In this document: piece by piece, positions 1 through 4,986 of the stretch
Layout: each line of letters begins with the position of its first letter
Numbering within the stretch: the stretch's first letter is position 1
DNA from: DATLED01 sp046597375
Lineage (GTDB): Bacteria; Actinomycetota; Acidimicrobiia; Acidimicrobiales; CADCTF01
DNA length: 5,375 nt
Direction: 5' to 3'
Assembly: GCA_046597375.1 (NCBI GenBank)
Contig: JBKJKM010000027.1
Span: 1 to 5,375 of the forward strand
Position numbers and translations under genes: made by a program
The notes under the pieces: generated by a model
What the model was told of the DNA's origin: nothing
The model's input: only the letters and a program-made list of their open reading frames with translations
Database searches by the model: none

Positions 1-669
1 TGGGACGGATTTCTCGCTGGCGGTCGTGGCGGTTCGAACTTCGGGCCACGCTTCCACGCGTTCTACGAGGACGCCGCCGGCGTCGTGCAGGGCTACGCCT
101 ACTACCGCGTCCGTGCCACCAACGACCGCCCACTGTCGTCCGACTGGACCGTCCTCGTGCAGGGGCTCGGGTCCACCGATCTCGACGCGTACCTCGCGCT
201 GTGGCAGTTCGTGTGGAGCATCGACCTGAGCGCCAAGGTGATGGCCGGTCTCCGTCCGCTCGACGAACCGCTCCGCCACCTCTTGGCCGATCCGCGTCGT
301 TTGGCGACCACCCGTTCGATCGACTACCTGTGGTGCCGCACGGTGGATGTCGGTGCCGCCCTGGCCGCCCGCCGCTACACGGTCGAGGGCTCCGTCGTTC
401 TCGACATCGTCGACCCCATCTGCGAGTGGAACGAGGGGCGCTGGCGCCTCGACGGCGGTCCCGATGGCGCGACCTGTGTGCGCGCCGCCGAGGCCACTCC
501 CGACCTCACGCTGTCCGCCACCGAGCTGGGGGCCGTCTACCTCGGCGGCACCGCCCTCGCCGTCCTGGCCGCCGCCGGCCGCGTCGACGAACACACCCCC
601 GGCGCCCTCAACCGCGCCGGCGCCATGTTCTCCGAGGCCCGCGCCCCCTGGTGCCAGACCAACTTCTGA
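1..669 (+). CDS. Eis-like GNAT-family N-acetyltransferase, C-terminal part (5' end outside window)
   Basis: The frame is open from base 1 and ends at TGA 667-669, giving the last 222 residues of a protein that is usually about 400 residues. The fragment has the rest of the second GNAT domain, with the family-typical stretch LWCRTVDVGAALAARRY at fragment residues 110-126. This is followed by the sterol-carrier-like (SCP2-type) C-terminal domain at about 130-222. Members acetylate amines from acetyl-CoA; Mycobacterium tuberculosis Eis acetylates aminoglycosides at several positions. In Eis the free C-terminal carboxylate, on a terminal Phe, acts as the catalytic base. This protein also ends in Phe (QTNF), so the C terminus looks intact and functional. 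The N-terminal GNAT domain that carries the acetyl-CoA site is mostly outside the window. The substrate cannot be inferred; many environmental homologues are uncharacterised. I am confident of the family, less of any drug-modifying role. Confidence 0.87.
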   Translation, partial: WDGFLAGGRGGSNFGPRFHAFYEDAAGVVQGYAYYRVRATNDRPLSSDWTVLVQGLGSTDLDAYLALWQFVWSIDLSAKVMAGLRPLDEPLRHLLADPRRLATTRSIDYLWCRTVDVGAALAARRYTVEGSVVLDIVDPICEWNEGRWRLDGGPDGATCVRAAEATPDLTLSATELGAVYLGGTALAVLAAAGRVDEHTPGALNRAGAMFSEARAPWCQTNF

Positions 670-703
670 CCAGCCCGTTGTTTCATTCCCAAAACCGGCC
701 CCT

Positions 704-949
704 GTGAAGAGCGTGACGACCGCGGGGTCCATCCTGATCCTGTGCGTGGCGGTGTCGGCGTTCTGGTCGGATGCTCGCACGCGACTCATCTCCAGCCGCC
801 TGGAGGTCGCGACCGCTCCGGAGCCTCGTCGGGCGGATGAGCATTCGGAGCTGTTCGGTCGCTGGACGCAATTCGCGCTCGGCACGATCGGGCTGTCGGC
901 GTTCGCCTGGGCGACGTTGCGGTGGCACCGTCGTCGGGCCTCGCCCTAG
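704..949 (+). CDS. Small hypothetical protein with two predicted membrane helices
   Basis: This is an 81-residue frame from GTG 704 to TAG 947-949 that I do not recognise. Two hydrophobic segments are visible: residues about 6-22 (TTAGSILILCVAVSAFW) and about 56-72 (QFALGTIGLSAFAWATL). A polar linker of about 33 residues joins them, and the tail is strongly basic (RWHRRR), so a hairpin with both ends in the cytoplasm is likely. About 85% of its codons end in G or C, as in the neighbouring genes, which favours real coding. The start is uncertain: there is no Shine-Dalgarno before GTG 704, and in-frame GTG 713 is an alternative. It lies 34 bp after the acetyltransferase and may share its transcript. 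Its stop overlaps the stop of the convergent dehydrogenase. The function is unknown, and the call rests on composition and hydropathy only. Confidence 0.5.
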   Translation: MKSVTTAGSILILCVAVSAFWSDARTRLISSRLEVATAPEPRRADEHSELFGRWTQFALGTIGLSAFAWATLRWHRRRASP

Positions 950-2028
950 AAGACGATGACGCTGCGGGCGATCTCGCCCTTCTTCATCTCGGCGAAGCCA
1001 TCGTTGATGTCCTCGAGCTTGATGCGGGCGGAGACGAGCTCGTCGAGCTTGAGGCGACCCTGGAGGTAGAGGTCGACGTAGCGGGGCATGTCGACGCGGA
1101 AACGGTTGGAGCCCATGGCCGAGCCCTGGATCTTCTTCTCGCCGAGGAAGGCGAAGCCGGGGAGCTCGACGGACTGGCCGAGCGGGATCATGCCGATGAT
1201 GGTGGCGGTCCCGCCCCGGCGCAGCATGGCGAAGGCCTGTTCGGCAGCGACCTTCAGGCCGATGGCCTCGAAGGAGTAGTGCACGCCGCCGCCGGTTATC
1301 TCCATGACCTGCTGGACAGCGGTGCCGTCGGAGGCGTTGATCGTGTCGGTGGCGCCGAACACCTTGGCCAGCTCGAGCTTGGCGTCGAGCATGTCGATGG
1401 CGATGATGCGGGACGCGCCGGCCAGGAACGCGCCCTGGATGGCGTTGAGTCCGATGCCACCGCAGCCGAGGACGGCGACGGTCGAACCGGCCTCGATGCG
1501 GGCCGTGTTCTGCACGGCGCCGAGGCCCGTCGTGGCCCCGCAACCCAGGAGGCAGGCCCGATCGAGGGGCATCTCCGGGTTGATCTTCACGATGGCGTGC
1601 TCGTGCACGAGCATCTGCTCGGCGAAGGAGGACAGGTTCAGGAACTGATTCATCACCGAGCCGTCCGGGCGGGTCAGCCGGGCGGCGTCACCCATCGGTC
1701 GGCGGGTCTCGGGGTTTTGGCACAGCGACATGCGCCCAGTGAGGCACTCCTCGCAGTGGCCGCAGAACACCGACAGGCATGTGATGACGTGATCGCCCGG
1801 CTTGACGTAAGTGACTTGGTCGCCGACGGCCTCGACCACGCCCGCCGACTCGTGGCCGAGCACGACCGGCACCTGGGCCGGGTACTTGGCCTCGAGGAAG
1901 TGGAGGTCGCTGTGGCACAGGCCAGCGGCGGACGTCTGGATCAGCACCTCGCGGGGGCCAGGCTTGTCGATGGCGACGTCCTCGATCTCGAGGTCGCCAG
2001 GGCAGGAGTTGAGGACGGCGGCTTTCAT
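946..2028 (-). CDS. Zinc-dependent alcohol dehydrogenase (MDR superfamily, NAD-type)
   Basis: This 360-residue medium-chain dehydrogenase is complete and of normal family length. It oxidises an alcohol to an aldehyde or ketone (or the reverse) in the cytoplasm. Catalytic zinc ligands are visible as C38, H59 (in GHE) and C163. S40 and H43 match the proton-relay Ser and His of horse liver ADH. The structural zinc site is C89, C92, C95 and C103 (C-x2-C-x2-C-x7-C). The Rossmann motif GCGGIG is at 188-193, and D212 at the end of the second strand predicts NAD rather than NADP. The ATG at 2028 gives the standard N terminus MKAAVLNS. An in-frame ATG at 2139 would add 37 Arg-rich residues and run over the start of proS, so I rejected it. 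There is no usable Shine-Dalgarno. The gene is divergent from proS and converges on the small membrane-protein gene. The physiological alcohol is unknown. Confidence 0.95.
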   Translation of the reverse strand: MKAAVLNSCPGDLEIEDVAIDKPGPREVLIQTSAAGLCHSDLHFLEAKYPAQVPVVLGHESAGVVEAVGDQVTYVKPGDHVITCLSVFCGHCEECLTGRMSLCQNPETRRPMGDAARLTRPDGSVMNQFLNLSSFAEQMLVHEHAIVKINPEMPLDRACLLGCGATTGLGAVQNTARIEAGSTVAVLGCGGIGLNAIQGAFLAGASRIIAIDMLDAKLELAKVFGATDTINASDGTAVQQVMEITGGGVHYSFEAIGLKVAAEQAFAMLRRGGTATIIGMIPLGQSVELPGFAFLGEKKIQGSAMGSNRFRVDMPRYVDLYLQGRLKLDELVSARIKLEDINDGFAEMKKGEIARSVIVF

Positions 2029-2034
2029 GCCTCG

Positions 2035-2040
2035 AATCTT
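2035..2040 (-). promoter_or_regulatory. Weak candidate -10 box for the alcohol dehydrogenase
   Basis: Read on the minus strand, AAGATT is followed by 6 nt (CGAGGC) and then the ATG. It keeps the key A at position 2 and T at position 6 of the -10 hexamer but lacks the first T. The nearby GAGG ends only 1 nt before the ATG, too close for a normal Shine-Dalgarno, so a leaderless start is the better reading. Confidence 0.3.
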
Positions 2041-2065
2041 GCATGGTCGAAGCTGCGCCCGCTCG

Positions 2066-2071
2066 TACGAT
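2066..2071 (+). promoter_or_regulatory. Candidate -10 box for a leaderless proS transcript
   Basis: TACGAT fits the actinobacterial TANNNT -10 pattern and is followed by exactly 6 nt (GCCCGC) before ATG 2078. This would put the transcription start on the A of the start codon. It favours ATG 2078 over ATG 2084 as the proS start. The -35 is unclear; TTGCAT at 2039-2044 is the best match, but its 21-nt spacing is too long. Confidence 0.5.
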
Positions 2072-2077
2072 GCCCGC

Positions 2078-3778
2078 ATGCGCATGTCCCGGCTTCTCCT
2101 CCGCACCCTGCGCGATGCGCCCAGCGACGCCGAGGCCATCTCCCACCAGCTCCTGGTGCGGGCGGGCTACATCCGCCGCCATGCGTCCGGCATCTACACC
2201 TACCTGCCGCTCGGATGGAAACTCCTGCAGCGGGTGCAGGCCGTCGTCCGAGAGGAGATGGAGGCGGCCGGCGCCCAAGAGATGCTCATGCCGATCCTGC
2301 AGAGCGTCGAGCTGTGGGAGTCGACCAACCGCCTGGCGACGATGGAGGACATTCTCTTCCGCCTCGAGGGCAAGGGCGGCGACTTCGTGCTCGGCCCCAC
2401 CCACGAGGAGGTCGTCACGGCCACGGTCGCGGCCGAGGTCGACAGCTACCGCGACCTGCCGCTGAACGTGTACCAGATCCAGTTCAAGTACCGGGACGAA
2501 GCCCGCCCTCGTTTCGGTCTGCTGCGGGGCCGCGAGTTCATCATGAAGGACGCCTACACGTTCGACGCCAGCCCCGCCGGCATGCAGGAGCAGTACCAGG
2601 TGATGTACGACGCCTACTGCAGGGTGTTCGACCGCTGCGGCCTCACCTACCAGCCCGTCGAGGCCGAGTCCGGCGCCATTGGCGGCGAGGTCAACCACGA
2701 GTTCATGGTGGCCAGCGCCATCGGCGAGGACTTCTATGTTCGCTGCCCCAAGGGCGACTACGCCGCCAACACCGAAGCGGCGGTGGCCGGCGACCGATGG
2801 GTCGACAAGCCCGTGCCCCCGGAGGCCCTGGCGGAGCACCACACACCCGAGCGCCCCGGCATCGATCTCGTCGTCGAGCACTTCCGCACCGCGCTGGGGC
2901 GCGAACTCGACGCCGCCGGGATGCTCAAATGCATCGCTCTCGTGGACACGGAGAGCGGCGGGACGCCCGTGATCGTGCTCGTCCCTGGCGACCGTGAGGT
3001 CCGTGTTCCCGGCGGCATGCGACCCTTCGACGACGCCGACTTCGCCGCCCACCCTGCGCTCCTCAAGGGCTACATCGGGCCGATGGGCCTGCAGGCCGAG
3101 GGCGTGCGGGTGCTGGCCGACAAGACGGTGAAGTCGCCCCAGACGTGGGTGACCGGCGCCAACAAGGCGGATCATCACGTGAGCGGGGCGACCCTCGATC
3201 GCGACTTCCAGGTCGATGCCTGGGGCAACTTCGCCACCGTCACCGCCGGCGACCCCTGTCCCCGTTGCGGGGCGCCCGTCGAGCTCGTCCGCAGCGTCGA
3301 GGCGGGCCACACGTTTCAGCTGGGCCTCACGTACAGCCTCAAGATTCCCGGGGCCACCTTCCTCGATGAGGACGGGAAAGAGCAGCCGTTCTGGATGGGC
3401 TGCTACGGCATCGGCATCTCCCGCCTGCCCGCCGTCGTCGCCGAGGAGCACCACGACGAGGCTGGCCTGGTCTGGCCGGCTTCGATCGCGCCCTTCGCCG
3501 TCCATCTGCTCTCGCTCGGCGCCAATCGCAATGCCGACGTGGCCGACGCCGCCGACCGCATCTACGCCGATCTCACCGCCGCCGGCGTCGACGTGCTCTA
3601 CGACGACCGCGACGCGTCGGGCGGCGTGAAGTTCGCCGACGCCGACCTCCTGGGCATGCCCACCCAGCTCCTGGTGGGCGCCAAGGGCCTGGCCAAGGGC
3701 ATCGTCGAACGCAAGGACCGCCGCACCGGCGAGCGCGACGAGGTCCCCCTCTCCGCCGTCGTCGGTGCGTTCACCTGA
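2078..3778 (+). CDS. proS: Prolyl-tRNA synthetase, bacterial type with INS editing domain
   Basis: This 566-residue class II aminoacyl-tRNA synthetase is close to the ~570 residues of Escherichia coli ProRS. It joins proline to tRNA-Pro using ATP in the cytoplasm. Motif 1 is around residues 59-80. LGPTHEE at 105-111 is the proline-site loop. Motif 2 is at 138-160 (YRDEARPRFGLLRGREFIMKDAY, partial repeat of the family pattern). Motif 3 is GCYGIGISR at 441-449. The INS domain, which hydrolyses mischarged Ala-tRNA-Pro, lies between motifs 2 and 3 at about 224-405 and includes GANKADHHVSG (360-370). K284 (in MLKCIALV) appears to align with the editing-site Lys279 of the E. coli enzyme. The anticodon-binding domain is about 470-566. 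A CPRC pair at 394-397 is present, while its usual partner pair near 223 has only one Cys. ATG 2078 is chosen for its leaderless promoter; ATG 2084 is possible. Confidence 0.97.
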   Translation: MRMSRLLLRTLRDAPSDAEAISHQLLVRAGYIRRHASGIYTYLPLGWKLLQRVQAVVREEMEAAGAQEMLMPILQSVELWESTNRLATMEDILFRLEGKGGDFVLGPTHEEVVTATVAAEVDSYRDLPLNVYQIQFKYRDEARPRFGLLRGREFIMKDAYTFDASPAGMQEQYQVMYDAYCRVFDRCGLTYQPVEAESGAIGGEVNHEFMVASAIGEDFYVRCPKGDYAANTEAAVAGDRWVDKPVPPEALAEHHTPERPGIDLVVEHFRTALGRELDAAGMLKCIALVDTESGGTPVIVLVPGDREVRVPGGMRPFDDADFAAHPALLKGYIGPMGLQAEGVRVLADKTVKSPQTWVTGANKADHHVSGATLDRDFQVDAWGNFATVTAGDPCPRCGAPVELVRSVEAGHTFQLGLTYSLKIPGATFLDEDGKEQPFWMGCYGIGISRLPAVVAEEHHDEAGLVWPASIAPFAVHLLSLGANRNADVADAADRIYADLTAAGVDVLYDDRDASGGVKFADADLLGMPTQLLVGAKGLAKGIVERKDRRTGERDEVPLSAVVGAFT

Positions 3779-3780
3779 GC

Positions 3781-3786
3781 TAGACA
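3781..3786 (+). promoter_or_regulatory. Weak candidate -10 box before the nitroreductase gene
   Basis: TAGACA lies in the 14-bp gap after proS, 6 nt before ATG 3793, the same spacing as the proS hexamer. It lacks the final T of TANNNT. There is no Shine-Dalgarno in this gap, so the gene is either leaderless from here or read through from proS. Confidence 0.25.
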
Positions 3787-3792
3787 ACACGC

Positions 3793-4389
3793 ATGGACGT
3801 CTTCGAAGCGATCAAGACCACCCGGGCGATGCGGCGGCTCGATGCCGACAAGCCGGTGAGCGACGACGACCTCTGGACGATTCTCGAGGCGGCCACCAAG
3901 GCGCCTTCGGGCGGCAACGGTCAGCCGATGCGTTGGATCGTGGTCAAGGACGCGGCGAAGCGGGCCAAGCTGGGCGAGATCTACAAGAAGTCCTGGGCGC
4001 CGGTTGCCGAGATGTATCGGGCTCGGACGCCGGCCGAGGACACGACCACGACCCGGGTGCTCAACAGCGCCGACCACCTCGGCGAGCACATGGGCGACGC
4101 GCCGGTCATCCTCGTGCCGTGCGCCAAGGGAGGCGACCCGGCCAGCATCTACCCCGGTGTGCAGAACCTCTTCCTCGCCGCCCGGGCTCTCGGCCTCGGT
4201 ACCACGCTGACGACCGTGCACAAGCTCAACGAGCAGGAGGTCCGGGACGTCCTGGACATTCCCGAGGACGTCTCGACCTTTGCCCTGATCCCCGTCGGCT
4301 ACCCGACCGGGAACTGGGGAGAAGCCCAACGCCGGCCCGTTCAGGAGGTCACCTACTGGGATGGTTGGAAGGTGAACAGGGAGCGCTGA
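3793..4389 (+). CDS. Nitroreductase-family FMN oxidoreductase
   Basis: This complete 198-residue protein is of normal family length. Members are FMN-bound homodimers that use NAD(P)H to reduce nitro groups, quinones or flavins. The natural substrate here is not evident. N-terminal FMN contacts are suggested by TTRAMRRL (9-16) and APSGGNGQP (37-45). The central helix LFLAARALGLGTTLT (126-140) and the C-terminal VGYPTGNWGEAQRRPVQEV (168-186), with paired Arg that usually contact the FMN phosphate, complete the flavin site. The ending YWDGW is common in actinobacterial homologues with the TTRAMRRL start. It begins 14 bp after proS on the same strand, so co-transcription is likely, but no functional link to tRNA charging is known. 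The start at 3793 gives the canonical MDVFEAI N terminus. It lacks a Shine-Dalgarno. Confidence 0.93.
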   Translation: MDVFEAIKTTRAMRRLDADKPVSDDDLWTILEAATKAPSGGNGQPMRWIVVKDAAKRAKLGEIYKKSWAPVAEMYRARTPAEDTTTTRVLNSADHLGEHMGDAPVILVPCAKGGDPASIYPGVQNLFLAARALGLGTTLTTVHKLNEQEVRDVLDIPEDVSTFALIPVGYPTGNWGEAQRRPVQEVTYWDGWKVNRER

Positions 4390-4393
4390 CCGC

Positions 4394-4399
4394 TATACT
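4394..4399 (+). promoter_or_regulatory. Candidate -10 box of the rimP-nusA promoter
   Basis: TATACT differs from consensus TATAAT at one base and sits 5 bp after the nitroreductase stop. A weak -35, GTGAAC at 4372-4377, is 16 nt upstream inside the end of the nitroreductase gene. Transcription would start near 4406 and give a leader of about 75-80 nt before rimP. Confidence 0.55.
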
Positions 4400-4435
4400 T
4401 CTCGGGCTGTTCCGTTCGAATTCGGGTGGTTGGGC

Positions 4436-4466
4436 AAGCGTGGGCGGAAGCCCACGCTTCTCTTTT
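4436..4466 (+). terminator. Terminator-like hairpin in the rimP leader (putative attenuator)
   Basis: There is a perfect 10-bp stem: AAGCGTGGGC at 4436-4445 pairs with GCCCACGCTT at 4450-4459. It is capped by the GNRA-type tetraloop GGAA and followed by CTCTTTT (4460-4466). This has the shape of an intrinsic terminator. It lies downstream of a good -10 box and 4 nt before the rimP Shine-Dalgarno, so it can end both read-through from the proS/nitroreductase transcript and transcripts from the rimP promoter itself. In Bacillus subtilis, NusA-dependent termination in the corresponding leader autoregulates the rimP-nusA operon. The same role here is inferred from position and shape. Confidence 0.72.
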
Positions 4467-4470
4467 GGAG

Positions 4471-4476
4471 AGGAGG
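4471..4476 (+). promoter_or_regulatory. Strong Shine-Dalgarno of rimP
   Basis: AGGAGG ends 6 nt before ATG 4483, an optimal spacing. It fixes the rimP start at 4483 rather than the in-frame ATG 4426, whose reading would pass through the hairpin. It is the only strong Shine-Dalgarno among the gene starts in this window. Confidence 0.88.
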
Positions 4477-4482
4477 CAGGAC

Positions 4483-4986
4483 ATGAGCGTCACGGACCGG
4501 GTCAGGGACCTCATCGAGCCCCTCGTGTCGGCCCACGGCCTCGAGCTCGTCGACGTCGAGCACGGCCCTGGCCTCCTGCGCATCTACCTCGACCGCGAAG
4601 GCGGAATCGATCTCGAGACCATCACCCGCTACAGCGAGCAGATCTCCGACCTGCTCGACCTGCACGACCCCGTGCCGAGCCGCTACACCCTCGAGGTGTC
4701 GAGCCCCGGCCTGGAGCGCCCCCTCAAGACGCCGGCCCACTTCCTGCGATTCGTGGGCACGGTCGTGAACATCAAGACGAAGTCCCACGTGGAGGGCGAT
4801 CGCCGCTTCACGGGCGAGCTCACCGCCGCTGACGCCGAGGGCGTCGAGGTGGCCGGCCGACGCCTCGCCTACGACGACATCGACAAGGCGAAGACCGTGT
4901 TCGAGTGGGGCCCCACGCCGAAGAAAACCGCGCAGCCCCGCAACGATTCGACACGGACGAAGACGAAGAAAGCGACCACACCATGA
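4483..4986 (+). CDS. rimP: Ribosome maturation factor RimP
   Basis: This is a 167-residue protein needed for maturation of the 30S ribosomal subunit, where it binds the pre-30S particle. The N-terminal alpha/beta domain (about 5-80) includes the family patterns GLELVDVE (19-26), LRIYLDR (32-38) and the signature LEVSSPGLERPL (70-81). The C-terminal SH3-like domain (about 85-145) includes the RFVGTVVNIKTK stretch. A Lys/Thr-rich tail (about 147-167) is probably disordered and could touch rRNA. The strong AGGAGG fixes the start. Its stop overlaps the nusA start by ATGA, so the two are translationally coupled. The gene lies behind a terminator-like hairpin and so is probably controlled together with nusA. 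The length and order match other actinobacteria. Confidence 0.96.
   Translation: MSVTDRVRDLIEPLVSAHGLELVDVEHGPGLLRIYLDREGGIDLETITRYSEQISDLLDLHDPVPSRYTLEVSSPGLERPLKTPAHFLRFVGTVVNIKTKSHVEGDRRFTGELTAADAEGVEVAGRRLAYDDIDKAKTVFEWGPTPKKTAQPRNDSTRTKTKKATTP

Larger units (their letters stand above)
2029..2077. promoter_or_regulatory. Divergent 49-bp intergenic region (dehydrogenase / proS)
   Basis: These 49 bases hold everything available for starting two opposed genes. Neither start has a properly spaced Shine-Dalgarno. Each has an AT-rich hexamer ending 6 nt before its ATG: TACGAT 2066-2071 on the + strand and AAGATT 2040-2035 on the - strand. I see no convincing -35 box for either. The region is too short for two independent promoters with upstream control sites, so each -35 zone falls close to or over the other promoter. 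Confidence 0.55.

Noticed and set aside
966..984. GGGCG-ATCT-CGCCC hairpin followed by TTCTTC, 17 bases after the small gene
   Set aside because: It has only 5 bp and a broken pyrimidine tail, and it lies inside dehydrogenase codons for GEIARSV. It is too weak to call a terminator.
2029..2139. Upstream start for the alcohol dehydrogenase adding 37 residues
   Set aside because: The extension is Arg-rich, unlike the family N terminus, and would overlap the proS start and promoter. MKAAVLNS at 2028 is the canonical start.
922..2997. A 691-codon open frame on the plus strand spanning the dehydrogenase and part of proS
   Set aside because: It is antisense to the dehydrogenase and then out of frame with proS. 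The second half becomes Arg/Pro/Gly-rich, and no family pattern is visible.
1688..3790. A 700-codon open frame on the minus strand opposite proS
   Set aside because: It is a typical antisense shadow in high-GC DNA: low-complexity composition rich in Ala, Gly, Val, Asp and Glu, no recognisable domain, and it lies over a clear proS.
4417..4424. CGAATTCG palindrome in the rimP leader
   Set aside because: It is an 8-base palindrome with only a marginal stem around it, and it does not form a usable antiterminator with the hairpin arms.
3765..4832. A 355-codon plus-strand frame across the nitroreductase and rimP
   Set aside because: It is an out-of-frame reading of two recognised genes, rich in Arg and Gly, and it reads through the rimP leader hairpin.
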